From positions 310,001 to 374,000 of the forward strand of contig NZ_CP151657.1 of the NCBI RefSeq assembly GCF_038405225.1: a stretch of 64,000 nt of DNA, read 5' to 3'. The translations under genes and the position numbers were made by a program. A model generated the notes under the pieces. It did not search any database, was not told the origin of the DNA, and saw nothing but the letters and a program-made list of their open reading frames with translations. Source of the DNA: Arthrobacter citreus (GTDB taxonomy: Bacteria; Actinomycetota; Actinomycetes; Actinomycetales; Micrococcaceae). Numbering within the stretch: the first letter of the stretch is position 1; each line of letters opens with the position of its first letter. Of the stretch, positions 28,584 to 36,706 are shown piece by piece.

Positions 28584-29756
28584 CTAGCCGTGCAAGGGTG
28601 GCAAACCGTTCACGAGCCGGGACAGGGCATCAGCAGTGAGCGCGGTGTACAGCGGGACGGCATCGGGATGGATATATTCTCCGCGCGCGTGCGCCCCGCT
28701 GCCCACGGCACCCATGCCGCACAGCACCGGCACGCCCAGCGCGGCGACAAAATTGGCGTCACTGGCACCGCCCACCGAGGCGTCCTCCAGCTCATGGCCC
28801 AGCGCAAGGGCCGCCCCGCGGACCAGGGCCAACAGGGGATCCCCGGGGTCGGCAGTCATGGGCGGCCGGTTCCAGAAGTGTTCAATCTGCAGGCTCACCC
28901 GGTCATCGCTGATCCGAATAGCGTCCAGCTCCCGGTCCACCCGCTCCATCTCGGCTGCTGTTTCCACCCGGATATCAATCGTTGCTTTGGCATGGCCTGC
29001 AGCTACATTGGACCCCGATCCTCCCTCGATAAGTCCCACGTTGATCGAGGTTCCACGGCTGAGATCGGCGACGCCGACGGCGGCCGTGACGAACTCGGCC
29101 AGAGCATGAATGGCGCTGGCACCGGCTGCGGGATCAAGGCCGGCATGGGCTTCAACACCGGTGGCGGTGACGGTGAAGATCCCCACGCCCTTGCGGCCGG
29201 TCTTCACCGCCCCTCCTGCGGTGGCCTCCAGCACCAGGACGGCGTCGGCGTCCTGTGCCGCCTTTTCTATGGCGGCGCGGGAGGCAATGGACCCAATCTC
29301 CTCATCGCCGTTGAAGAGGAAGGTGACAGTTGGGCGGGGGTTGCCTGCGTCCGTCAGGAGCTTCAGGGCCCAGATGCCCTGAACGAGGCCGGTCTTCATG
29401 TCGAAGATGCCCGGGCCGCTCAGTGTTGCGCGCCCGGATGGGTCTGTTCCTTCAGTGAGCGGCCATCCGGCCAGGGTGCCCGTGGGCCACACCGTGTCAT
29501 AGTGGGCCAGGATCAGAACCCGCCCCGGGCCGGATCCGGGGTAGGTGACCTTAAGCGTGGGACCGAGAACGCCGTCGTCCTCCAACTGCTCTTCGGCCGG
29601 GGCGCCGAGCCGAAGCGTGAGCAGCTTGCGCACGCACTCAAGCCCGTTATCGAGTCCGCTGCGGTCCCTGCTGTAGGTTTCGGTTTCCACCAGGGAAGCG
29701 ATGTCCCCGATGATTTCGGGGAGCCGGACGCGGGCGGTGTCGAGCGTGGTGTTCAT
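28584..29756 (-). CDS. M20-family metallopeptidase, carboxypeptidase G2-like
   Basis: The 390-residue zinc peptidase has the first metal motif LILAHYDTVWPTGTL, the bridging Asp in GPGIFDMKTGLVQG, catalytic Glu in FLFNGDEEIGS and the dimerisation domain with GVEAHAGLDPAAGASAIHAL. This pattern is closest to glutamate carboxypeptidases (CPG2), which cut C-terminal glutamate from folates or p-aminobenzoyl-glutamate. It lies 164 bp downstream of an AbgT-type transporter on the same strand, which fits uptake and hydrolysis of aminobenzoyl-glutamate-like compounds. AGGAGAACC precedes the ATG. The open frame runs upstream through a tandem repeat, which I exclude. Confidence 0.9.
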   Translation of the reverse strand: MNTTLDTARVRLPEIIGDIASLVETETYSRDRSGLDNGLECVRKLLTLRLGAPAEEQLEDDGVLGPTLKVTYPGSGPGRVLILAHYDTVWPTGTLAGWPLTEGTDPSGRATLSGPGIFDMKTGLVQGIWALKLLTDAGNPRPTVTFLFNGDEEIGSIASRAAIEKAAQDADAVLVLEATAGGAVKTGRKGVGIFTVTATGVEAHAGLDPAAGASAIHALAEFVTAAVGVADLSRGTSINVGLIEGGSGSNVAAGHAKATIDIRVETAAEMERVDRELDAIRISDDRVSLQIEHFWNRPPMTADPGDPLLALVRGAALALGHELEDASVGGASDANFVAALGVPVLCGMGAVGSGAHARGEYIHPDAVPLYTALTADALSRLVNGLPPLHG

Positions 29757-29770
29757 GGTTCTCCTGTTGT

Positions 29771-29890
29771 GAAGGTGTGAAGGTGCGAAGGTGCGAAGGT
29801 GTGAAGGTGTGAAGGTGTGAAGGTGTGAAGGTGTGAAGGTGTGAAGGTGTGAAGGTGTGAAGGTGCGAAGGTGTGAAGGTGTGAAGGTGC
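29771..29890. repeat. Fifteen tandem copies of an 8-bp repeat GAAGGTG(T/C)
   Basis: Fifteen exact copies of GAAGGTGY run from 29771 to 29890, followed by a degenerate GAAGGTTC. The last base varies T,C,C,T,T,T,T,T,T,T,T,C,T,T,C across the array. It fills most of the 164-bp gap between the AbgT-like gene and the M20 peptidase, starting 14 bp before the peptidase ATG (in minus orientation, ending just upstream of its ribosome binding site). On the minus strand it is free of stops in all frames. This is a classic slippage-prone array. Confidence 0.95.
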
Positions 29891-29920
29891 GAAGGTTCAG
29901 GGGTGTGTAAAGAGGGAGGC

Positions 29921-31450
29921 TCAGATCCCGAAGGGGATGCCGAGCGCGTACCAGATCATGAAGAAGGCGATCCAGACCACCCAGATGACCATGGCCAGCG
30001 GGATGGTGAAGGACGCCAGCGTCCCGATGCCCGCTGAGCGGCGGTACTTCTGGACAAACCCGAGGGCCATCACAAAATAGGGGCTCATCGGGGTGACGCA
30101 GTTGGTGACGGAATCGGCAATGCGGTACATCGCCTGCGTGGTTGCCGGTTCTATGTCCAGGAGCATGAGCATCGGCACGAAAATCGGTGCCGCCAGGGAC
30201 CACATGGCGGATCCGGACGTAATGATGAAGTTCATTACCGAAATCAGGACGGCGATGCCCAGCAGGATGGCCCAGCCCGGCGCATTAATGCTGTCCAGGG
30301 TCCGCGCTCCGCTAATGGCGAGGACTTCACCCATTCCGGTCCACTTGAAGTAGGCAAGGAACTGCGAAATGGCGAAGAACAGGACCAAGATGGGAGCCAT
30401 CGATTTGATGCCTTCGATCATGGCTGCCGTGACGTCGGAACCCTGAGTAAAGGTTCCGGCCGACCGCCCGTACACAACCCCGATCAGGGCGAAAAAGAGC
30501 CCGATGACGAAGGCCATGCCGCCGATCACCGGCGAATTCAGGACTCCGCCCGCTTCTCCCCGGAACGGGGAACCGGCGGGCACGAGCGAAGCGGCCACTG
30601 CGGCCAGGAACAGCAGCGCCGTGATGCCCGCGAGGCGCAGCGCACGGCGCTCCCTGGTGGAGATCCTCAGGTCGGCAACGGAACCGGCTGCTTCGTCGCT
30701 GGCATCGGCTTCCAGATCGGGGCGCTTGGACAGGACCTTCTCCACAACCACCGTGATAGTCAGCGCGATCAGGACGGATGACGCCAGGCTGAAGAAGTAG
30801 TTGGCCAGCGGCGTGACGACGACGGCGGAATCGATGGTGCCGGCCGCAGCGGTGGTGATGGAGGACAGCAGGACGTCGGTGGTGGTCAGCGAGGGGGAGG
30901 CATCGTATCCGGCGGAAATGGAGACGAAGGCGACAATGGCGCCGAGGACCGGGCTCTTCCCGACGGCCCGGAAAACCAGGGCTCCCAGCGGGATCAGGGT
31001 TACGTATGCAGCGTCTCCGGCGACGTGGCCCAGCATGGCCGCCATGGCGAGGGCGAAGGTGACGTACTTCGCCGGCACCTTGGTGACGGTGTTCCGCAGC
31101 AGCGTGTCGATCAGGCCGCTCTTCTCCGCGACTGCAATGCCGAGCATGGTGGTCAGGATGGTTGCCAGCGGGGGGAAGGATGCGAAGTTCTCAACGGCGT
31201 CGCCGATCATGGTCTGGATGCCGGCGGCGCTGAGGAGGCTGCGCACCTCGACAGCGTCTCCGGTGCCCGGGCTCACGGCGGATACCCCCGCTGCTTCCAG
31301 CGCGGCACTGAGGACGATGACGACCCCGGCCAGGATGCAAAACAGCCAGAACGGATGCGGCAGGAGATTACCGACCCGCTCGATCGCTGAAAAGACGCGG
31401 AACGCTGCGCGCATTCCCCGGGACTGCTCGACTGTGGCGGCCTGTGTCAT
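29921..31450 (-). CDS. AbgT-family transporter (p-aminobenzoyl-glutamate type)
   Basis: The 509-residue membrane protein matches the AbgT family. It has about 11-13 hydrophobic segments, LLPHPFWLFCILAGVVIVLS near the N-terminus, GHVAGDAAYVTLIPLGALVF, SPSLTTTDVLLSSIT, FITSGSAMWSLAAPIFVPML and VTPMSPYFVMALGF. Members import p-aminobenzoyl-glutamate or export sulfonamides. I chose ATG 31450 (MTQAATVEQSRG) after AGGGGGAA; the frame is open to 32479, but that part is antisense to the AroE-like gene. It is the first gene of a two-gene unit with the M20 peptidase. Confidence 0.92.
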   Translation of the reverse strand: MTQAATVEQSRGMRAAFRVFSAIERVGNLLPHPFWLFCILAGVVIVLSAALEAAGVSAVSPGTGDAVEVRSLLSAAGIQTMIGDAVENFASFPPLATILTTMLGIAVAEKSGLIDTLLRNTVTKVPAKYVTFALAMAAMLGHVAGDAAYVTLIPLGALVFRAVGKSPVLGAIVAFVSISAGYDASPSLTTTDVLLSSITTAAAGTIDSAVVVTPLANYFFSLASSVLIALTITVVVEKVLSKRPDLEADASDEAAGSVADLRISTRERRALRLAGITALLFLAAVAASLVPAGSPFRGEAGGVLNSPVIGGMAFVIGLFFALIGVVYGRSAGTFTQGSDVTAAMIEGIKSMAPILVLFFAISQFLAYFKWTGMGEVLAISGARTLDSINAPGWAILLGIAVLISVMNFIITSGSAMWSLAAPIFVPMLMLLDIEPATTQAMYRIADSVTNCVTPMSPYFVMALGFVQKYRRSAGIGTLASFTIPLAMVIWVVWIAFFMIWYALGIPFGI

Positions 31451-31603
31451 TGTTCCCCCTGCGGTGGTGATGGGTTCGCTCGGGCGGGGCCGTTGAAGCA
31501 CCACTGGCCCGAGGGAACGGTTCCACAGGAAACCTAGTGCAGGAAAGTGCTGCGGGAAAAGAGAATGCAGATTTGTTTCCTCCCGCACCCGCTGCCCAGC
31601 GGA

Positions 31604-31609
31604 CATAAT
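31604..31609 (+). promoter_or_regulatory. Candidate -10 box for a leaderless AroE-like gene
   Basis: CATAAT lies 6 nt before the GTG at 31616, and no Shine-Dalgarno sequence is present. The 165-bp region also holds the divergent abgT promoter, which I cannot place. Confidence 0.4.
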
Positions 31610-31615
31610 GGAAGC

Positions 31616-32428
31616 GTGCCAATCCTGAATAAAGACATGACCCTGTGCATTTCCCTGGCGGCGCGGCCGTCCAATATTGGAACGCGCTTCCACAACTATT
31701 TGTATGACCAGCTCGACCTGAATTTTGTGTACAAGGCCTTCGCCCCGACGGACCTGGCCCAGGCCATAGCGGGCGTCCGCGGCCTGCCCATCCGCGGCTG
31801 CGCCGTGTCCATGCCCTATAAGGAAGACGTCATTGCGCTGGTGGACCGCATGGATGCCTCGGCGCAGGCCATCAACTCGGTCAATACGATAGTGAACGAC
31901 GACGGCGTCCTCACCGCGTACAACACCGACTACCTGGCGGTCGCCCGGCTTCTGGCCGATCACCATGTGCCGGTCAGCTGGTCCGTGCTGCTGCAGGGAT
32001 CCGGAGGCATGGCCAAGGCTGTTGCAGCCGCACTGAGTGATGCCGGATTCTCGGACGTGACCGTCGTGGCCCGCAATGAGGGCACCGGTAGGGCGCTCGC
32101 GGACCGGTATGACTTCAACTGGCAGGCCGAGGCCGCCGGCGCCACGGCGGACCTGCTCATTAACGTGACACCGCTCGGCATGGCCGGGGAACATGTTGCG
32201 GTGCAGTCCTTCACCCATGCTGCTGTCGATGCGGCCCGGACGGTCTTCGACGTTGTTGCCATGCCGGCGGAGACGCCGCTGGTAACGGCTGCCCGCACCG
32301 CAGGCAAAAACGTCATCACCGGCGCCGAAGTGATCGCCATCCAGGCCGAGGAGCAGTTTGTGCTCTACACCGGCGTTCGGCCAACGCCGGAACAGGTCCG
32401 GGCCGCGAGCGAGTTTTCCCGCGCCTAG
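31616..32428 (+). CDS. AroE-like shikimate 5-dehydrogenase family protein
   Basis: This 270-residue protein has the AroE fold. The catalytic K69 lies in CAVSMPYKEDV, the catalytic D105 in TAYNTDYLAV, and the NAD(P)-binding loop in LLQGSGGMAKAVAAAL. The N-terminal shikimate-recognition motif of AroE (GSPVxHSxSPxxHN) is replaced by SLAARPSNIGTRFHN, so the two substrate-binding serines are not in the usual pattern. A shikimate-like or quinate-like but different substrate is plausible. I chose GTG 31616 (VPILNKDMTLC). It is divergent from abgT and convergent with the methyltransferase gene. Confidence 0.82.
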   Translation: MPILNKDMTLCISLAARPSNIGTRFHNYLYDQLDLNFVYKAFAPTDLAQAIAGVRGLPIRGCAVSMPYKEDVIALVDRMDASAQAINSVNTIVNDDGVLTAYNTDYLAVARLLADHHVPVSWSVLLQGSGGMAKAVAAALSDAGFSDVTVVARNEGTGRALADRYDFNWQAEAAGATADLLINVTPLGMAGEHVAVQSFTHAAVDAARTVFDVVAMPAETPLVTAARTAGKNVITGAEVIAIQAEEQFVLYTGVRPTPEQVRAASEFSRA

Positions 32429-32444
32429 TGGGCAGACGCGGCGG

Positions 32445-33674
32445 TTAGGAAACCTGCCCGGCGGAAGCCACGGGTTCAACCACGATGGCCACCCGGTCCT
32501 CGCCGATGCGGGTCAGGACAAGCGTTGCCTTGTTCGGTCCCTTGCCGGATCCGGTGAGCAGCTGCTTGCGCAGCTCCTCCGGGGTCACGGACATGCCGCG
32601 CTTCTTGATGTCCAGGACGCCGATCCCGTTCGCCTTCACCCAGGCCTTGAGCGCCTTGACGTTGTAGGGGCGGACCTCCAGCACGCGGTAGGCACGCGCA
32701 AACGGCGTATCCATCAGTTCCGGTGCGCCGATGTAGGCAATGTGCTCATCCAGCAAGTGCCCGCCCAGTGAGCGCGCGACGTCGGCCACAAGGCCCGCGC
32801 GGATCACCGCGCCGTCGGGCTCATACAGATAGGCGTCCACGGGACCGACGGCGACGTCCTCGCTTCCGGGGGCATAGTCCAGTGCCGAGGTGAGCTCGGC
32901 CGCGCCGTTGGGACCGATCACCAGCGCCGCCCGCCGGACACCCTCACGGCGCAGGGCGTTGAACCAGAGGGTGGCCTCGGTGACGTCTCCGTCCACGGAT
33001 ACCCACTGCGCTTCGCAGTTCCCCGGCAGCGCCTCGTGCGGAATTCCCGGCCCCATCTTCACGCCCACGGGCAGCCCGCGGTCGGCCAGGGACTCAACGA
33101 AGGACAGCGGCGGGGAGAACGCCTCCGGATCGAAGATGCGCGTGGTGCCGGACGTTGAGGTGGTGCGGCGCGCCGGATCAAGCCACACGCCGTCGAACCC
33201 GGTGAGATCGAAGTCCTCGGCGGTACCCTGAACCACCTTGGCGTTGGGCCATGGCATGAGGTTAATGGTGGCGGCCGCCGCGGTGATCTCATCAAGCTCC
33301 ACCGCGGTGACCTCCCGGTCCAGCGTGGCCAGCGCCAGGGAGTCGGCTCCAATTCCGCAGCCCAGGTCAGCAACCTTCTCCAAGCCGGCCTCAACGTACC
33401 GCTGGGCATGCAGCGCTGCGACATTCAGGCGCGTGGCCTGCTCGAGTCCGGGGGCGGTGAAGAGCATGTGCTCGGCAAACGGTCCAAACTTGCCGCGCGC
33501 CTTCATACGGAGCTTGGCCTGGGTCAGGACGGCGGCAACAACTTCGGGGGAGTGCCCGGCCTTGCGCAGATCGGTGTTGAGTTTGAAGGACTCGGATTCC
33601 AGATACGGGCCGAGGGAGTTCAGCAGTTCCCAGCCTTCGGAGGACAGAACATGGGCAAGGGAGATATCCGGCAT
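32445..33674 (-). CDS. Class I SAM-dependent methyltransferase with THUMP-like domain
   Basis: The 409-residue protein has the SAM-binding motif KVADLGCGIGADSLALATLD, an acidic motif II (VTAVELDEITAAAA) and LDPARRTT in the motif IV position. The C-terminal part (RAYRVLEVRPYNVKALKAW, GVLDIKKRGMSVTPEELRKQ) matches the THUMP-like domain, which suggests RNA as substrate. The start ATG 33674 (MPDISLAHVLSSEGWELL) is supported by the conserved N-terminal helix; the longer open frame is antisense to the next gene. Confidence 0.86.
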   Translation of the reverse strand: MPDISLAHVLSSEGWELLNSLGPYLESESFKLNTDLRKAGHSPEVVAAVLTQAKLRMKARGKFGPFAEHMLFTAPGLEQATRLNVAALHAQRYVEAGLEKVADLGCGIGADSLALATLDREVTAVELDEITAAAATINLMPWPNAKVVQGTAEDFDLTGFDGVWLDPARRTTSTSGTTRIFDPEAFSPPLSFVESLADRGLPVGVKMGPGIPHEALPGNCEAQWVSVDGDVTEATLWFNALRREGVRRAALVIGPNGAAELTSALDYAPGSEDVAVGPVDAYLYEPDGAVIRAGLVADVARSLGGHLLDEHIAYIGAPELMDTPFARAYRVLEVRPYNVKALKAWVKANGIGVLDIKKRGMSVTPEELRKQLLTGSGKGPNKATLVLTRIGEDRVAIVVEPVASAGQVS

Positions 33675-33715
33675 GCTTACCAGCCTAGTTCTTCTGCCGC
33701 CGTGCACGTTAGCTG

Positions 33716-33721
33716 TAGGTT
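33716..33721 (+). promoter_or_regulatory. Candidate -10 box for the leaderless MalY-like gene
   Basis: TAGGTT lies 7 nt before the ATG at 33729 and no clear Shine-Dalgarno sequence intervenes. It overlaps no other gene (the methyltransferase starts at 33674 on the other strand). Confidence 0.4.
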
Positions 33722-33728
33722 GGGCGGC

Positions 33729-34880
33729 ATGACGAAGATCGCCGCTGAGCCGATGGCCGCACTGCGCGCCCGGACGAGCTACAAATGGCAGACCTATCCC
33801 GCAGACGTGCTGCCGCTGTTCGTGGCCGAAATGGATTATCCGCTGGCAGAGCCGGTTCAGCAGGCGATGATCTCCAGGGTGCTGGCATCGGACACCGGTT
33901 ACATTGCCGGACCGGAACCGGTGGCTGCCGCATTTACGGGCTATGCGGGCAGGACCTGGGAGTGGTTCGTGGAGCCCGCGGACGTGCGGACCACCACGGA
34001 CGTGAGCGTGGCGATTGTCGAATGCCTGCGCCAGACCGTGCCCGTGGACGGCAGCGTGGTCATCACGCCGCCGGTGTATCCGCCCTTTTATGATCTGCCG
34101 CCCGAAGCCGATGCCTCCGTGGTGGAAGTGCCGCTGCTGCTCACCGGCGCGGGCTGGAAGCTGAACCTGCCGGAACTGGAACGCGCCTTCGCCCGCGGCG
34201 CGGACGCCCTGCTGCTGTGCAGCCCACACAATCCGCTGGGGTTGGTCCATTCGGATGAATCGCTGCGGGCGGTCGCGGATCTGTCAGCGAAGTACGGGGT
34301 GGCCGTCATCAGCGACGAAATCCATGCCCCGCTGACGTATGGCCCGGGCAGTTTTACGCCGTACCTTTCCGTCTCGGACAACGCCCGCGAGTACGGCATC
34401 TGCGTGACCGCGGCCAGCAAAGCCTGGAATATCGCCGGCACCAAGTGCGCGCTGATGGTGGCGCAAAGCGACCGCACCAGGCTGCAGCTGGATTCCATGC
34501 CGGAGGAAGTGTCGGCCCGCACCTCCATTCTGGGCCTGCACGGAACAGCAGCCGCGTACAACGACGGCGGACCCTGGCTTGGGGACGTCATGGACGCGCT
34601 GGCGGCGAACCGGGGCCTGCTGGGGGAGCTGCTCGCGGCCCGGCTGCCCGGGGTCATTTACCGTCCGCCGGCGGCCGGGTACCTGGCCTGGCTGGATTTC
34701 CGCGGCCTTGGCTGGGAAGACCCTGCGGCAGTGGCGCTGGAGCGTGCACGGGTTGCACTGGAACCGGGTGCGCGGTTCGGGCGGCAGGGGAGCGGGTTCG
34801 CCCGGCTGAACTTTGCCTGCTCTCCGGACGTCCTTGCCGAAGCCGTTGCCCGGCTGGCAGCCGCGGCGGCCGCAACCTAA
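33729..34880 (+). CDS. MalY/PatB-type PLP-dependent C-S lyase or aminotransferase
   Basis: This 383-residue fold-type I PLP enzyme has SYKWQTYPADVLPLFVAEMD near the N-terminus (MalY/PatB style), CSPHNPLGLVHS, AVISDEIHAPLTY and the PLP lysine K231 in AASKAWNIAGTKCA. MalY/PatB enzymes are cystathionine beta-lyases or C-S lyases. It starts at ATG 33729; the frame open from 33408 is antisense to the methyltransferase. It stands alone, divergent from the methyltransferase and convergent with the iron transport operon. Confidence 0.87.
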   Translation: MTKIAAEPMAALRARTSYKWQTYPADVLPLFVAEMDYPLAEPVQQAMISRVLASDTGYIAGPEPVAAAFTGYAGRTWEWFVEPADVRTTTDVSVAIVECLRQTVPVDGSVVITPPVYPPFYDLPPEADASVVEVPLLLTGAGWKLNLPELERAFARGADALLLCSPHNPLGLVHSDESLRAVADLSAKYGVAVISDEIHAPLTYGPGSFTPYLSVSDNAREYGICVTAASKAWNIAGTKCALMVAQSDRTRLQLDSMPEEVSARTSILGLHGTAAAYNDGGPWLGDVMDALAANRGLLGELLAARLPGVIYRPPAAGYLAWLDFRGLGWEDPAAVALERARVALEPGARFGRQGSGFARLNFACSPDVLAEAVARLAAAAAAT

Positions 34881-34907
34881 ACGGCTGGGCGAAGCACACG
34901 AACACAG

Positions 34908-35666
34908 CTAGGCGAAGTACACGCCAATCCGGTTGCCGTCGATCTCCTCGATCCGGATGTCGATGTCGTAAATGTCGCGCAGCACCTCCGGCTGCATGAT
35001 CTGCGCCGGAGGTCCCTGGTGGATGAGCCGGCCGTCCCGCATGGCAATAATGTCGTCGGAATAGCAGGAGGCAAAGTTGATGTCGTGGATGACCAGCACC
35101 ACCGTCTTGCCGAAGTCGTCGGTAAGCCGGCGCAGCAGCCGCATCATTTCCACCGAGTGCTTCATGTCGAGGTTGTTCAGTGGCTCATCCAGCAGCAGGT
35201 AATCAGTGCCCTGCGCCAGCACCATCGCGATGAAGGCCCGCTGGCGCTGGCCGCCGGACAGCTCGTCCACGAAGCGGTCCGCCAGTGCGGTCAGGTCCAG
35301 GTATGCCATGGCCTCGTCGATGAAGGCCTTGTCGTCGATGGTGGGGCGGCCGCCGTTGTGCGGATACCGGCCAAAGCCGACCAGGTCGCGCACGGTCAGG
35401 CGCACGGTGAGCTGGTTGTCCTGCCGCAGGATGGCCATCTTGCGGGCCAGCTCCTTGCCGGACGTGGCGTTCACGTCCAGGCCGTCCACGTTGACCGTGC
35501 CGGCATCCATGCGCAGCAGCCGCGAAATGATCGACAGCAGCGTGGATTTGCCCGCACCGTTGGGTCCGATGATCGAGGTGATGCCGCCCTCTTTGATGTC
35601 GGTGCTGACGCCGTCGACGACGAGTTGCGGGCCATAGGACTTGGAGACGCCGGTTACGGAGATCAT
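34908..35666 (-). CDS. Iron-siderophore ABC transporter, ATP-binding protein
   Basis: The 252-residue ATPase has Walker A GPNGAGKST (34-42), signature LSGGQRQR, Walker B YLLLDEPLNNLD and switch VIHDINFAS. It resembles YclP/FecE ATPases of siderophore importers. The ATG overlaps the stop of the upstream permease by 4 nt. It is the last gene of the binding protein-permease-permease-ATPase operon, which is controlled by an upstream iron box. Confidence 0.94.
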   Translation of the reverse strand: MISVTGVSKSYGPQLVVDGVSTDIKEGGITSIIGPNGAGKSTLLSIISRLLRMDAGTVNVDGLDVNATSGKELARKMAILRQDNQLTVRLTVRDLVGFGRYPHNGGRPTIDDKAFIDEAMAYLDLTALADRFVDELSGGQRQRAFIAMVLAQGTDYLLLDEPLNNLDMKHSVEMMRLLRRLTDDFGKTVVLVIHDINFASCYSDDIIAMRDGRLIHQGPPAQIMQPEVLRDIYDIDIRIEEIDGNRIGVYFA

Positions 35667-36706
35667 TTGACGTTGCCTCTCAGCAGCAGGATAAGGAAGA
35701 CGATGCCGCCGACAAATTCGATGACGATGCTCAGTGCGGTGTCGAACGCGAAGATCCGTTCCAGGACCAGCTGGCCGCCCACCAGGGCAATGATTCCGAG
35801 CAGGACGGCGATGGGCAGCACCGCGGTGTGCCGGAAGTGCGAGCACAGCTGGTAGGCCAGCGAAGCGACCAGCAGGCCGAAGAAAGTCACGGGTCCCACC
35901 AGGGCCGTGGACACGGCCACCAGGACGGAGCAGATGATCAGCGTGGAGGTCACGGCTTTGCGGTGGTCCACGCCCAGGTTGACGGCCATGTCCCGGCCCA
36001 GCGCCAGCACGTCAAAGGACCGGCGCATGCGCCAGGCCAGGACGCTGACCAGGGCGACGGCGGCCGTGGAGTAGCCCAGCAGGGCGCCGTCCACGTTGTT
36101 GAAGGACGCGAAGAACAAATCCTGCAGGATGATGAACTCGCTGGGGTCGATCAGGCGCTGGAGCAGGGAAGAGAAGCCGCGGAACATGGTCCCGAAAACA
36201 ATCCCCACCAGCAGCATCAGGTGCAGGGACTTGCCGCCGCCGGTGAAGAGCCAGCGGTACAGCAGGAAGGAGAAGCCGACCATGAGCACGAGTTCGATGA
36301 CGAACAGCAGCGGCTCGGACATGGTCAGGACCGCCTGCCCGCCGATAACGAAAACAAGCGCGGTCTGCAGCAGGATGTACAGGGCGTCAAATCCCATGAT
36401 GGACGGCGTCAGGATGCGGTTGCCGGTCACCGTCTGGAAGAGGACGGTGGAGACCCCGACGGCGTACGCCACCAGGATCATGGACGCCACCTTGATGGCG
36501 CGGCGGGGCAGGATGTAGCCGATGTTCCCGCGCAGCTCGATGGTCATGAAGACGGCCACGAGGGCGGCCGCCACAATCCCGAGCGTGATGATCCAAAACT
36601 TGGGCGGAACCGAGCGCACCGGATGCCGGCGGTGGGAGACCAGGGCAGTGGGCAGCGGGCGGGCGGGGGCTTCGAGGCCGGTTTCAGCTTTAGCCACGGG
36701 TGGCAC
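35663..36706 (-). CDS. Iron-siderophore ABC transporter, permease (FecCD family) 2
   Basis: The 347-residue polytopic membrane protein has FecCD-family features: TVLFQTVTGNRILTPSIMGF, LVGIVFGTMFRGFSSLLQRL, ALGRDMAVNLGVDH (the ATPase-coupling loop) and a C-terminal GPVTFFGLLVASLAYQL. It resembles YclO. Its GTG start overlaps the end of permease 1 by 17 nt; a second GTG at 36697 is also possible. Confidence 0.92.
   Translation of the reverse strand: MPPVAKAETGLEAPARPLPTALVSHRRHPVRSVPPKFWIITLGIVAAALVAVFMTIELRGNIGYILPRRAIKVASMILVAYAVGVSTVLFQTVTGNRILTPSIMGFDALYILLQTALVFVIGGQAVLTMSEPLLFVIELVLMVGFSFLLYRWLFTGGGKSLHLMLLVGIVFGTMFRGFSSLLQRLIDPSEFIILQDLFFASFNNVDGALLGYSTAAVALVSVLAWRMRRSFDVLALGRDMAVNLGVDHRKAVTSTLIICSVLVAVSTALVGPVTFFGLLVASLAYQLCSHFRHTAVLPIAVLLGIIALVGGQLVLERIFAFDTALSIVIEFVGGIVFLILLLRGNVK

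Noticed and set aside
29771-29890. CRISPR array
   Set aside because: Units are 8 bp, directly adjacent with no spacers, and no cas genes are present.
29757-30203. 149-residue N-terminal extension of the M20 peptidase running through the tandem repeat
   Set aside because: The repeat is stop-free by composition; the peptidase has a proper ribosome binding site at 29756, and the upstream part is out of frame inside abgT.
31451-32479. 343-residue N-terminal extension of the AbgT-like protein
   Set aside because: Antisense to the AroE-like gene; ATG 31450 has a good ribosome binding site and starts the family homology.
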